Of a stretch of DNA of 54,434 nt, positions 19,122 to 27,808 are shown one piece after another. This DNA is from Syntrophomonadaceae bacterium. GTDB taxonomy: Bacteria > Bacillota > Syntrophomonadia > Syntrophomonadales > Syntrophomonadaceae. Position 1 is the stretch's first letter, and each line of letters opens with the position of its first letter. A program made the position numbers and the translations under genes. Below the pieces are notes generated by a model, which had not been told where the DNA came from, ran no database searches, and saw only the letters and a list, made by a program, of their open reading frames with translations. The DNA is taken from positions 1 through 54,434 of the forward strand of contig JAAYCZ010000214.1 of NCBI GenBank assembly GCA_012729495.1, in the 5' to 3' direction.

Positions 19122-19161
19122 AAAAAAAGCAGCCTCCAGGCAAGGCCGCTCATTAGCTGCT
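19122..19161 (-). terminator. Terminator after the YdbC-like gene
   Basis: Minus-strand arms agcagc and gctgct (19128-19133 and 19156-19161) close a GC-rich hairpin followed by seven T residues. It starts four bases after the stop of the upstream small gene, separating it from yqfC. Confidence 0.7.
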
Positions 19162-19164
19162 GAT

Positions 19165-19404
19165 TCAGCCGATATCCATTGCATCCAGATCCAGGTCCTG
19201 CAGCAGGTGTTTTAATTCTTTTGCCTCCGCTTTGCTCAAAGTAACTCCTTTGCCCATCCGTTCATGTTCCGGTCCCCAATCTCGTATATCTAATTTTGCC
19301 TTGCGGTCATTCCAGCTAATTAGATTGATTTCTTTCTGCCAGCCCTTGCTTCCTTCCCCCAATACCCCCAACTCCTGCGTAATTAAAAATTTAATATCTG
19401 CCAT
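19165..19404 (-). CDS. YdbC/PC4-family single-stranded nucleic-acid-binding protein
   Basis: 79 residues, starting at ATG 19402-19404 with GGGAGG seven bases upstream. The pattern KGWQKEINLISWNDRKAKLD, then DIRDWGPEHERMGKGVTLSKAE, matches the YdbC family of PC4-like ssDNA-binding proteins (transcriptional coactivator p15 fold). It is a single-gene unit with its own terminator. The cellular role is poorly known. Confidence 0.85.
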   Translation of the reverse strand: MADIKFLITQELGVLGEGSKGWQKEINLISWNDRKAKLDIRDWGPEHERMGKGVTLSKAEAKELKHLLQDLDLDAMDIG

Positions 19405-19551
19405 GCGTGTTCCTCCCTTTTGTTTTTTTCTGAACAACTTGTATTGATTACTAATTAAAATATTGATGATTTTTAACCGAAACATCTGTTCTTTTTACAT
19501 ATTAAACCATTAATGGTATTTTGTCATCCTTATTTTATATTATTTATTATA

Positions 19552-19585
19552 ATAAAACCGCCCATGACTAAAAAGCCGGGCGGTT
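19552..19585 (-). terminator. Terminator after the small membrane-protein ORF
   Basis: Arms aaccgccc (19556-19563) and gggcggtt (19578-19585) form an 8-bp GC-rich stem; on the minus strand the stem runs into TTTTATT. It lies 30 nt past the stop of the 19616-19732 ORF. Confidence 0.75.
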
Positions 19586-19615
19586 CAGATAGTTTATTGA
19601 AATTTGCAATCAAAA

Positions 19616-19732
19616 TCAGAAGAAAGACAAGGCAACAATACTGACCAAAAAACTTACCAAAACGATACCAATAATGATAAGTACCGTCAGCCTCTGTTTT
19701 TTGTTTTGCATCCCCCGGTTCATGAAGGTCAC
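19616..19732 (-). CDS. Very small single-helix membrane protein (possible)
   Basis: 38 residues from a GTG start at 19730-19732 preceded by GGGGGG; an internal ATG at 19721-19723 would give 35 residues. A basic head (NRGMQNKKQR) is followed by one long hydrophobic helix, LTVLIIIGIVLVSFLVSIVA. A good terminator directly downstream supports transcription. The codons before the GTG also read hydrophobic (VLIILGGVFVTF), so a longer, two-helix ancestor with a lost start or a frameshift in the G-run is possible. It lies between rpsU and the YdbC gene. I do not recognise a family. Confidence 0.45.
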   Translation of the reverse strand: MTFMNRGMQNKKQRLTVLIIIGIVLVSFLVSIVALSFF

Positions 19733-19864
19733 AAATACACCCCCCAATATAATTAAAACCTGGCGGCATGAAAGCTACCAGGCTTTTTACTGATATTTAC
19801 ATGATTTTATTTGCTGACAAGCCGGTATATTTACGGTTATTTGTCATATGAAACGCAAGAAATA

Positions 19865-20041
19865 TTAGAATTTCTTCTTTTTACGAGCCGCCTCTGATTT
19901 TTTCTTTTTCCTTACACTGGGCTTTTCGTAGTGTTCATGTTTTCTAATATCCTGTAAAACTCCTGACTTTTGACAGGAGCGCTTGAATCTCTTCAATGCA
20001 CTGTCCAGGGACTCGTTTTTACCTACTTTAACTTCGCTCAT
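19865..20041 (-). CDS. rpsU: 30S ribosomal protein S21
   Basis: 58 residues, normal length, with GGGAGGG before ATG 20039-20041. The N-terminus [20 protein letters not shown] and the basic tail ending KKKKF are diagnostic. S21 helps base pairing at the mRNA ribosome site on the 30S subunit. Its position downstream of mtaB and the HIT gene is the conserved Firmicute order. Confidence 0.97.
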   Translation of the reverse strand: MSEVKVGKNESLDSALKRFKRSCQKSGVLQDIRKHEHYEKPSVRKKKKSEAARKKKKF

Positions 20042-20116
20042 TATATCCCTCCCCTCATATGACCAGGCTATATAAGCACCTAAATATTGTACAATTTATT
20101 ATCATTCAAAGTCAAG

Positions 20117-20467
20117 TTATTCCGGGGGCCAACCCATTTCTTTCCCTCCCAGCAAATGGTAATGGAGATGGAAAATTGCCTGTCCCCCCCAGATGCCGCA
20201 ATTATTTACCAGACGAAAGCCCTGTTCGGCAATGCCCAGAGTTTCAGCCAGCTGAGCGGCCAGTAACTGTAACTTTCCCAGTATTTCGATATGTTGTGCC
20301 CCAACCTGACTTAAGGATTCTATATGCATTTTAGGCATAAGCAGAAGATGCACCGGGGCCGCGGGTTCAATATCCTTGATTGCAAGTACATAATCATCCT
20401 GATAGATGATTTCAGACGGGATTTCACCGTTAATAATTTTGCAGAACAAGCAATCTGTTTGGCTCAC
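20117..20467 (-). CDS. HIT (histidine triad) family protein
   Basis: 116 residues starting at GTG 20465-20467 with GGAGG eight bases upstream. The triad HLHYHLLGG lies near the C-terminus, and CLFCKI near the start provides a zinc-binding half site. Such HinT-like proteins hydrolyse nucleoside phosphoramidates. It precedes rpsU by about 75 bp. Confidence 0.94.
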   Translation of the reverse strand: MSQTDCLFCKIINGEIPSEIIYQDDYVLAIKDIEPAAPVHLLLMPKMHIESLSQVGAQHIEILGKLQLLAAQLAETLGIAEQGFRLVNNCGIWGGQAIFHLHYHLLGGKEMGWPPE

Positions 20468-20619
20468 AGCTTTCACCTCCTCAATGCTGTATAAATTCTT
20501 TTAGGCCAGAGGGCTTAATCCATTTTATCAGAATTTTTGATTATACTAAATGTATTTTTGCTTTTCGAGCTGGATATTAATTAATTTTCTGTCAAAACCT
20601 GATCGCCGCAGCATTTTTC

Positions 20620-21792
20620 CTAGATTTGCTGTGACAATACCTGTTTGTGCAGGTGTTCACTGCCGGCTATCATCGATAACATCTGGGCATCACGCAGATA
20701 TTTTTCCGCCGGATGGCCAACCGTGAATCCTAACCGTCCAATGATATTAACCGCCTGGAAGGTTGTACGCTGCGCTACTCTGGTGGCATATAGCTTTGAC
20801 ATGTAAGCTGCCCGGGAATAATTGTCATCCTTGTCAATATAATATGCAGCACGCATTACTGCCAACCTTGCCGCATCAATCTCGGTTGACATTTCCACCA
20901 GGGCGGAGCTTACATATTGGTTCAAATTTAAATTGCGGTTCAGCATTTTGTTGGTGCGGGCCACTTTCAAGGTTAATTCAAATGCAGCCCGGGCAACGCC
21001 AACCCCAATCGCAGCCACCAGCGGCATGTTGCGATCATATATCTGGGTGAGGAGAAAATAACCTCCTCCATCCCGTCCGATCCTGTATTCAAGCGGAATA
21101 GAGGCATCTCTGAAACCCATCTGCACCGTATGGCTGGATCGCATGCCCACTTTATTTAATACTCTGCCGGTTTCCAGTCCCGGAGTTTTAGCGGGCACGA
21201 GATACATCTGCAGATGTGATTTTTGTTTGGATTCCTTGCTTCGGGCCAGTACTACCACAAAGTCCGATGCTGCACCGTTCATGACAAAATCCTTGGTACC
21301 GTTGAGCGAGATCTGGTCATCTTTTAATTCTGCGGTGGTAGTTATCCTGGTTATATCTTCACGCGGACGGCTGCTGCGCTCCAAATCATTTTCGGGGGTA
21401 ATTTCACTGATTGCCAAACAAGCCAAATGAGGTCTTTCTGCGCAGAGATCAGGTAAGAATTGCTGCTTTAGTTTTTCGCTGCCGGTAATCAGCAAGGGGG
21501 TAAGCGCAAAAATATTCATAACCACGACCGCTGCAGCTCCTGCACATCCCAGCGCGATTTCTTCAATAATGCTGGTGGCTGCCATCATGCTCAGGCCTCT
21601 GCCCCCATATTCTGCCGGAATGATAGGGGCAAGCAAATTCATTTTGGCCAGATATTCAGGAATTTTCCAATCTACCTTGTCATCACCGATTCTATCCAAA
21701 TAAGCTCCGCGTTCAGCTATTTTACTGACGGATAATTCATGCACATCCGATATAAGCTGGTTTCTTTCCTTGTTTAAGGTAAAAGCAGGCAT
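20620..21792 (-). CDS. Acyl-CoA dehydrogenase family protein lacking the usual catalytic Glu
   Basis: 390 residues with the complete ACAD architecture: N-terminal helical domain, central beta domain, C-terminal helical domain. Family landmarks are PAEYGGRGL, LACLAISE, and the C-terminal AEKYLRDAQMLSMIAGSEHL. The last aligns without gaps to the RDAKITQIYEGTSEIQR of butyryl-CoA dehydrogenases. At the catalytic Glu position (YEG) this protein has Ala376 (IAG), and the isovaleryl-CoA dehydrogenase alternative position also lacks Glu. It should bind FAD and acyl-CoA in the cytoplasm, but normal alpha-proton abstraction is doubtful. It follows its paralogue by 30 bp. The substrate is unknown. Confidence 0.9.
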   Translation of the reverse strand: MPAFTLNKERNQLISDVHELSVSKIAERGAYLDRIGDDKVDWKIPEYLAKMNLLAPIIPAEYGGRGLSMMAATSIIEEIALGCAGAAAVVVMNIFALTPLLITGSEKLKQQFLPDLCAERPHLACLAISEITPENDLERSSRPREDITRITTTAELKDDQISLNGTKDFVMNGAASDFVVVLARSKESKQKSHLQMYLVPAKTPGLETGRVLNKVGMRSSHTVQMGFRDASIPLEYRIGRDGGGYFLLTQIYDRNMPLVAAIGVGVARAAFELTLKVARTNKMLNRNLNLNQYVSSALVEMSTEIDAARLAVMRAAYYIDKDDNYSRAAYMSKLYATRVAQRTTFQAVNIIGRLGFTVGHPAEKYLRDAQMLSMIAGSEHLHKQVLSQQI

Positions 21793-21822
21793 TGCTTTTC
21801 TCCTTCCTGTTCGTCAAATGAT

Positions 21823-22992
21823 TTATAACTGGGCAGCAATTAGCGATTTATGAAACTGCTCACTTCCGTCAATAATCGAAAGCATTTCCGCATCCCGCAA
21901 ATATATCTCCGAGGGATAGCCTTTGATACATGCCCGACCCCCGACGATTTCCATGGCTTTGCTGCTGATTTCATGCGCAGCCCGGCTGGATAAGATTTTA
22001 GCTTTTGAAGACGCCTGGGAACTATCCAGTTCCTTGTCAATCAGCCAACTGGCCAAATAGACGCTTTGACGGGCAGCATTCAATTGGGCTGCCATATCCA
22101 CCAAGGCAAAACTGACGGCTGATTCTTCAAAACTCGGGTGCCCCATAATATTGCGTTTTTTGGCTACAGCTACGGCGGTTTCAAAAGCTGCCCGCGCTAC
22201 TCCCAGAGAAACTGCACTGGCATAGGGCAACATCCGGTCAAGATTTTGCATAAAAATTAAAAAGCCGCTGCCTGGTTTGCCAACAATGTATTGGGGCTCG
22301 ACTTTAACATTTTCGAAAATGATCTCACATGAATTACAGTATTTTAAACCGATTTTATGCCTGACCGCTCCCATTCGTATTCCTGGCAGGGATACCGGCA
22401 GTACGACGATCTGCAAGCCGGATTTTTTTTCGGAGCGATCCAGAGAAACCAGGACTGTAATAAAACTTGCCACCTGGCCGTTTAAAACATAATCCTTAAA
22501 ACCGTTTAATATCAAACAATTATCTTGCCAATATCCGGTTACTGAAGAACTTATTATTTCAACCTGGGAATTCACTACCGAAATATTCAGGTTGGGGCGA
22601 TTCTCGGTCATCGCCAGCGCACCGAGACGTGCTTTCCCGCCGGTCAGTTGGGTCAAAAATTCCTGCCGCTGTGCTTCGGTTCCGGAAGTAACCAGGGGAC
22701 TGACGGTATGCATATTGGCAACTGCAACTGTCGCAACACCGGCACAGGCTACGGCAATTTCCTCCAGAATCATGGTGGTAGTAAGATGACTTAAACCCCG
22801 GCCGCCGTACTTTTGGGATATGCCGGGGGCAAGCAGATTATGTTCAGCCAAAAGATCAACCGCTGACCAGTCAAAGTTTTCATTTCCCTGGGCATCATAA
22901 AGAACAGCCTGGGGCGCAATTTCTTGCCGAGCCAAATCGCGCACCATCATCACCAGGTCCCGGTCCTGATCGGAGATAGTACTTCTAAACAT
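21823..22992 (-). CDS. Acyl-CoA dehydrogenase family protein with Asp at the catalytic position
   Basis: 389 residues, a paralogue of the next gene downstream. It shares ISQKYGGRGLSHL, LGALAMTENRP and the C-terminal EIYLRDAEMLSIIDGSEQFH. By gapless alignment the catalytic Glu is replaced by Asp375. Shorter Asp bases are known in a few ACADs, for example cyclohexanecarboxyl-CoA type enzymes, though at other positions. It begins 11 bp after the XRE regulator, so the three genes form an operon. No electron-transfer flavoprotein gene is near. Confidence 0.9.
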   Translation of the reverse strand: MFRSTISDQDRDLVMMVRDLARQEIAPQAVLYDAQGNENFDWSAVDLLAEHNLLAPGISQKYGGRGLSHLTTTMILEEIAVACAGVATVAVANMHTVSPLVTSGTEAQRQEFLTQLTGGKARLGALAMTENRPNLNISVVNSQVEIISSSVTGYWQDNCLILNGFKDYVLNGQVASFITVLVSLDRSEKKSGLQIVVLPVSLPGIRMGAVRHKIGLKYCNSCEIIFENVKVEPQYIVGKPGSGFLIFMQNLDRMLPYASAVSLGVARAAFETAVAVAKKRNIMGHPSFEESAVSFALVDMAAQLNAARQSVYLASWLIDKELDSSQASSKAKILSSRAAHEISSKAMEIVGGRACIKGYPSEIYLRDAEMLSIIDGSEQFHKSLIAAQL

Positions 22993-23003
22993 ATCAAGTC
23001 CTC

Positions 23004-23366
23004 CTAGTTGCTACGAGTCTTTTGCCAGATAATATAATCCATAACGGAGCGCCGCCGTTCCCGTGGAAGAGTATAAAGTGTATTGATGATCTGCAGCAAT
23101 TCCTGATCATCATCTTCGGAATTGGTAATATTGTTTACTGCTGACGTTTCCGTATGGCTGGATGAACTTTCCATGAAATACTCTATTGGCTTGTCCAGAA
23201 GTTCAGCAATATTTTCCAGTTGCGTAAGGTATAAACGCCGTTTGCCCTTTTCATAGTTGGATAATGTTGATTGCGCACATCCCAACATATTCGCCAGCTG
23301 TTCCTGGCTTAGGCCGGCTTCTTCGCGGGCCAGCTGCAGCTTTTTGCCAATCTCCTTAAATCCCAT
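23004..23366 (-). CDS. XRE-family transcriptional regulator
   Basis: 120 residues. Residues 8-62 are a Cro/C1-type HTH, with LQLAREEAGLSQEQLANMLG and QSTLSNYEKGKRRL. The short C-terminal part (residues 63-120) has an acidic linker and a basic end and no recognised sensor domain. It heads the operon with the two dehydrogenases and is inserted between mtaB and the HIT gene, so it most likely controls those enzymes. Confidence 0.88.
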   Translation of the reverse strand: MGFKEIGKKLQLAREEAGLSQEQLANMLGCAQSTLSNYEKGKRRLYLTQLENIAELLDKPIEYFMESSSSHTETSAVNNITNSEDDDQELLQIINTLYTLPRERRRSVMDYIIWQKTRSN

Positions 23367-23434
23367 GGGTAGACCCCTTTCACAATTGTTGTAAAATTAT
23401 TATTCCGAATGCTGTTTAATAAAGTATTCAGAAA

Positions 23435-24751
23435 TTACCGCCGCTCTATGCATATATTTCCCGTTATTACTTGGGAGTCAGCAGACGCGATTTCAACCGT
23501 TACTGACTGACCGCACAAATTCTCTTCAGATTGAACCGCGACTTCCAAATAGTTGTCTGTCATTCCTATATATTTATCTTTACCTGATTTTTCTTCAACA
23601 AGCAAGTTAAATCGTTGGCCAATAAATTGTTTTGCAAATGCCAACTTCTTATTTTTCGCTAATTCAAGTAATTTTTCGCTGCGGAGATTTTTTTCTGGCT
23701 CAGGTACTTGCACAAACATTTGCGCTGCTCTGGTACCCTTGCGTATGGAATATTTAAAAACATGCAGATCAGACAAGGGTAATTCTGCAATCAAATCATA
23801 TGTGTCCTTAAAATCCCGGTCGGTCTCGGCGGGGAAACCAACCATGACGTCAGCGGTAAAGGCCATGCCAGGTATGCGGGCAGCGGCAAAATTTATTAAT
23901 TGCTTGTAATAATCGCGGTCATAATGCCGGCCCATGGCTTTGAGTACTGCGTTGCTGCCGCTCTGCAAAGGAATGTGTAAATGCCTGCACATACGCCGGT
24001 CGGCCGCCAATATGGACAACAGCTTTTCGTCAAGCTCCAGCGGTTCAATTGAGCTTAAACGGATCCGGTACGGCCCCGCAATTTGATCCAGAATTGCGGC
24101 AATCAGACGGCTTAAATCCCAATCAGGGATATCTGCTCCATAACAACCAGTATGGATGCCGGTGAGCACGATTTCCTTGTAGCCAAGCTGCACCAATTGA
24201 TCTATTTCCTGCAGGACAATTTCCGGTGCCTTGCTTCTAACCGGTCCCCGGGCCATCGGTACAATGCAATAACTGCAAAAGTTCTGACACCCATCCTGGA
24301 TTTTGACGAAAGCCCGGGTGCGCTGATGGTGGTAACTGTACAGGATTTTCCGCGGTTTATCTGCACGGGTAATGGGGCTAACGAAGATTTCTTTGCTTGC
24401 ATGGCCGCGCTGCATATAATCCTCTATAATAACAGCCAGGTTCTCCTTGTCATGATTGCCAACCACCAGGTTAACCCCTTCAATTGCTGCGAGTTGCTCT
24501 GCATCGACCTGGGCAACACAGCCGGTTGCCACCACCAGTGCATCCGGGTTGCGGCGCACTGCCCGTCTTAGCATGGCCCGTGATTTGCGGTCACTGACAT
24601 GGGTAACCGTACAGCTGTTGATTACATAGATATCAGCTGTATCATCAAACTCCACCAGTTCATAACCACGGCTTACGAAATCTTCAATCAAAGCCTCGGT
24701 TTCCACCTGATTGACCTTGCAGCCCAGGGTATGAAATGCAATTTTTTTCAT
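23435..24751 (-). CDS. mtaB: tRNA t6A37 methylthiotransferase MtaB
   Basis: 438 residues with all three domains of the methylthiotransferases. The N-terminal UPF0004 domain has cluster cysteines 11, 47 and 78; the radical SAM motif CQNFCSYC has 155, 159 and 162; the C-terminus is a TRAM domain (FNLLVEEKSGKDKYIGMT). LGCKVNQVE and the overall length point to MtaB rather than MiaB or RimO. It makes ms2t6A at position 37 of ANN-decoding tRNAs. It ends the dnaK-rsmE run. Confidence 0.96.
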   Translation of the reverse strand: MKKIAFHTLGCKVNQVETEALIEDFVSRGYELVEFDDTADIYVINSCTVTHVSDRKSRAMLRRAVRRNPDALVVATGCVAQVDAEQLAAIEGVNLVVGNHDKENLAVIIEDYMQRGHASKEIFVSPITRADKPRKILYSYHHQRTRAFVKIQDGCQNFCSYCIVPMARGPVRSKAPEIVLQEIDQLVQLGYKEIVLTGIHTGCYGADIPDWDLSRLIAAILDQIAGPYRIRLSSIEPLELDEKLLSILAADRRMCRHLHIPLQSGSNAVLKAMGRHYDRDYYKQLINFAAARIPGMAFTADVMVGFPAETDRDFKDTYDLIAELPLSDLHVFKYSIRKGTRAAQMFVQVPEPEKNLRSEKLLELAKNKKLAFAKQFIGQRFNLLVEEKSGKDKYIGMTDNYLEVAVQSEENLCGQSVTVEIASADSQVITGNICIERR

Positions 24752-24768
24752 AAGACCAACCTGCTTCT

Positions 24769-25554
24769 TTATTTTACTTCATGTGAGTCTATGTTGTCTT
24801 CCCCTGCGCCCAGATCAGCCAGTTCGTATAGAATAATGGATAAAGCTGCCAGAGATGCGGTTTCTGTGCGCAATATGCGCGGCCCCAGCCCGGCAGTCAT
24901 AACCCCCCGGGAGCGTGCCATTTCAACTTCAGATAGGGCAAAACCGCCTTCCGGACCGATAATTAAAAAAAGCTCCGGTTCACATAAAAGTGAAGGTCGC
25001 TTCTCCGTCAGCAATTCTTTCAACCCATGCCGGGTTTCGTTTTCATACAGCATGATGGCCGGTTTGCCGTTGATAATCTCCAGCATAAGCGGCAGAGAAC
25101 CAGGCTGATGAACAGATGGTATATGGTTGCGCCGGCACTGCTTACAGGCTTCGCGGGCAATCGCCTGCCATCTCTTCTGTTTCTTGGCCGCTTTTTCTTG
25201 ATCCAGCTTCACCACCGCATGTTGGCTGAAAAAAGGATAGATGGCAGCAACCCCAAGCTCAACCGCCTTTTGCATGATAAAATCCATTTTATCGCCTTTG
25301 GCGATTCCCTGCACTAATGAAAGCCTAAGCGAGGGCTCTGCGCTATGCGCAAGCATCCGGATAATTTCGCCCTCAATTCGGCCGTTGTGCAGTCCTTGTA
25401 ACCGGATTTCGTATTCCCGGCCCAGCCCGTCAAAAATGCTCACACTGTCGCCCGGCCCGAGCCGCAAAACTCTGTCTATATGACGGCTCTGCTCCTGATC
25501 GAGCCTTACCTGCCGGTCACTTATATCCTGGGGGCAGACATAAAAACGGTGCAT
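24769..25554 (-). CDS. rsmE: 16S rRNA m3U1498 methyltransferase RsmE
   Basis: 261 residues from ATG 25552-25554, which has AAGGAG nine bases upstream; an in-frame extension overlapping prmA has no ribosome site. The SPOUT-class signature is at the C-terminal end: LIIGPEGGFALSEVE, then RILRTETASLAAL. The N-terminal PUA-like part holds DRVLRLGPGDSVSIFDG. It follows prmA as in most Firmicutes. Confidence 0.97.
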   Translation of the reverse strand: MHRFYVCPQDISDRQVRLDQEQSRHIDRVLRLGPGDSVSIFDGLGREYEIRLQGLHNGRIEGEIIRMLAHSAEPSLRLSLVQGIAKGDKMDFIMQKAVELGVAAIYPFFSQHAVVKLDQEKAAKKQKRWQAIAREACKQCRRNHIPSVHQPGSLPLMLEIINGKPAIMLYENETRHGLKELLTEKRPSLLCEPELFLIIGPEGGFALSEVEMARSRGVMTAGLGPRILRTETASLAALSIILYELADLGAGEDNIDSHEVK

Positions 25555-25583
25555 GATTGCAAACTCCTTAGCCATCAGAAAGA

Positions 25584-26513
25584 TCACACAGAATTATTTT
25601 TTTGGGCTACAATACCCATCCATTCGTTTTCTTGCAGCACCTGCCTGATTTCAAAGTCATAACTTTCCAGCTGCTGCCGTACTTGTGGCCAGCGGCTGTC
25701 AATGATGCCTGAGCAAAACAGGTATGCCCCACCGGACAACAACTCGGCGGCCCGAGGAATCAGCAAAAATACGACTTCTGCAGTAATGTTGGCAAATATA
25801 TAATCAGCCTTAAAACCGGCCAGATCTTCCGTAATATCTTTGACTTCGACGTTTACGACCTCTTCCAGACTGTTCATTTTTATATTAGCCCGGGCAATCC
25901 TGACTGCCAGTTCGTCAATATCCATCGCCAGCACCTGGGCGGCACCTAATTTGGCCGCAGCAATCGCCAGGATTCCGGATCCGCATCCGGCGTCGATAAT
26001 ATTTTCTCCGCCTTTAACGTACTGGTCAATAAAACGCAGACAAAATTGGGTTGATGCATGACTGCCGGTTCCAAACGCCATGCCCGGGTCAAGCTCGATA
26101 ACCACCTCGCCGGGCTGCGCTTTATATTCTTCCCAGGAAGGCTTGACGACCAGGCGATCACCAATTTTAAAACAATGGTAATATTTTTTCCAGGACGTTT
26201 CCCAATCTTCTTCCTTTACTTCACCCAGGATCAGCCGGGAGCAGACTGAAAAATTTTCTTCCACCAATTGCAGTGATGCTTGCAGCTCATCTAAAATGTC
26301 GCGTTCCTCGGGAAAATAGGCCTTGATTAGAACCAAATCGTGCTCCCCGTATGTAGGGATAACCGGCTCTTCAGCAATTCCAGCCACGATTTGCCCAATT
26401 TCTGACCGGTTAGGGACAATGCTGACCCCACCGGAACCAAGGTTGTGAAAAATTCCGGCCACAGCTTCTACGCATTGGCCTTCTGTAACTACCGCATATT
26501 CTTTCCAGTTCAA
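25584..26513 (-). CDS. prmA: Ribosomal protein L11 methyltransferase
   Basis: 309 residues. A class I methyltransferase core with IIDAGCGSGILAIAAAKLGA (SAM motif I) and FANITAEV. It trimethylates L11. The N-terminal domain recognises L11. It lies directly after dnaJ, the usual order in Bacillus and Clostridia. Confidence 0.97.
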   Translation of the reverse strand: MNWKEYAVVTEGQCVEAVAGIFHNLGSGGVSIVPNRSEIGQIVAGIAEEPVIPTYGEHDLVLIKAYFPEERDILDELQASLQLVEENFSVCSRLILGEVKEEDWETSWKKYYHCFKIGDRLVVKPSWEEYKAQPGEVVIELDPGMAFGTGSHASTQFCLRFIDQYVKGGENIIDAGCGSGILAIAAAKLGAAQVLAMDIDELAVRIARANIKMNSLEEVVNVEVKDITEDLAGFKADYIFANITAEVVFLLIPRAAELLSGGAYLFCSGIIDSRWPQVRQQLESYDFEIRQVLQENEWMGIVAQKNNSV

Positions 26514-26526
26514 TTATTATTCCCCT

Positions 26527-27660
26527 TTATCCCATGGCATCTTTTAACTTATCAATAATTCCTTTTTTACTTTCTTTACTGTCACTATCATCATAAAAGC
26601 TCTGCAGCAGTTCTTTTTGCCGTTTGCTTAATTTAGTCGGTATTTTTATTTTCAGGTAAACTTTCAAGTCACCGCTGCGCTGGCCGTGCAAATGAGGTAT
26701 GCCTTTGCCTTTGACTGTCAATACGTCACCGGGCTGACTGCCGGCTGGAATTTCCAGTTTATGACTCATGCCGCCCAGCAACGGCACTTCAATTTCAGCC
26801 CCCAGCGAAGCCTGTACAAAATCTATTTCCGTTTCCGTAATGAGCGTATAACCATCGCGGGTGAACCTCTCATGCGGACGGACTACGATGATGATATAAA
26901 GATCTCCCGCCGGACCTCCGTTAATCCCTATCTCACCTTCACCCTGCATGCGCAGACGGGCACCGGTATCAATGCCGGCCGGGACACGAACATTTATGGT
27001 GCGTTTCTTTCTGACTTTGCCGGTTCCTTTACAAGCAGAACATGGTTTTTCAATTATTTTGCCCTCACCCTGACAGCGGTTACATGGTTTCACCGTTTCA
27101 AAACGTCCGAAAGGTGTACTCTGGGCACTGCGCACCTGACCTGAGCCTTTGCACTGGGGACAAGTTTTAATCGGGCTGCCCGGTTCTGCTCCATTGCCTT
27201 TGCAGGTGCCACATTTTTCAATCCGCTGCAGATCAAAATCCTTTTCACTGCCAAAAACGGCTTCCTCAAAATCTATATCCAACCTTACTTCCCGGTCACT
27301 GCCACGCTGCGGTCCGCTGCGCCGGCGTTGTCCACCGCCCCCGGCGGCACCGAAAAGCAGATCAAAAATATCACCGAATCCGCCCATTCCTTCGCCAAAT
27401 CCACCAAATCCGCCGGCTCCGCCCCGGGTCGGGTCAAAAGCATCGTGTCCGAAGCGATCGTAAGTAGCCCTCTTTTGATCATCACTTAATATTTCATATG
27501 CTTCGGCTACTTCTTTGAATTTTTCCGCCGCATCCTTGTCATCCTTGTTTACATCGGGATGGAATTTTTTGGCCAGTTGCCGATAGGCTTTCTTAATTTG
27601 ATCAGGGGTTGCATCACGTGACACCCCCAATATATCATAATAATCTCTTTTATCGGCCAT
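26527..27660 (-). CDS. dnaJ: Chaperone DnaJ
   Basis: 377 residues from ATG 27658-27660 (an upstream in-frame extension is not needed). J domain with HPD at 34-36, a Gly/Phe-rich linker, then four zinc-finger repeats ([32 protein letters not shown]) and the C-terminal substrate-binding part. It stimulates DnaK ATP hydrolysis. It is last of the heat-shock genes before prmA. Confidence 0.98.
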   Translation of the reverse strand: MADKRDYYDILGVSRDATPDQIKKAYRQLAKKFHPDVNKDDKDAAEKFKEVAEAYEILSDDQKRATYDRFGHDAFDPTRGGAGGFGGFGEGMGGFGDIFDLLFGAAGGGGQRRRSGPQRGSDREVRLDIDFEEAVFGSEKDFDLQRIEKCGTCKGNGAEPGSPIKTCPQCKGSGQVRSAQSTPFGRFETVKPCNRCQGEGKIIEKPCSACKGTGKVRKKRTINVRVPAGIDTGARLRMQGEGEIGINGGPAGDLYIIIVVRPHERFTRDGYTLITETEIDFVQASLGAEIEVPLLGGMSHKLEIPAGSQPGDVLTVKGKGIPHLHGQRSGDLKVYLKIKIPTKLSKRQKELLQSFYDDSDSKESKKGIIDKLKDAMG

Positions 27661-27716
27661 TTTTCCCCACCTTCCTGCTTGCCACATTAATTATTTTACA
27701 AAATTCCCGGAACAGA

Positions 27717-27778
27717 TTAACACGGATTGATCAAGCTACCGCCAGAACAGCAGTGTTATCGATGCTCATCCGTGTTAA
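27717..27778. other. 11-bp inverted repeat between dnaK and dnaJ
   Basis: ttaacacggat (27717-27727) pairs perfectly with atccgtgttaa (27768-27778) across a 40-nt loop. On the minus strand there is no long T-run after it. It may be an attenuator or RNA processing point that lowers dnaJ relative to dnaK, or merely an old intergenic repeat. Confidence 0.5.
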
Positions 27779-27808
27779 AACTTAATTGTTTTGCAGCTAT
27801 TAAACGCT

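Noticed and set aside
19530-19769. 79-residue alternative frame across the small membrane ORF
   Set aside because: Reads through the terminator and has no hydrophobic helix in a sensible place; the 38-residue frame is better supported.
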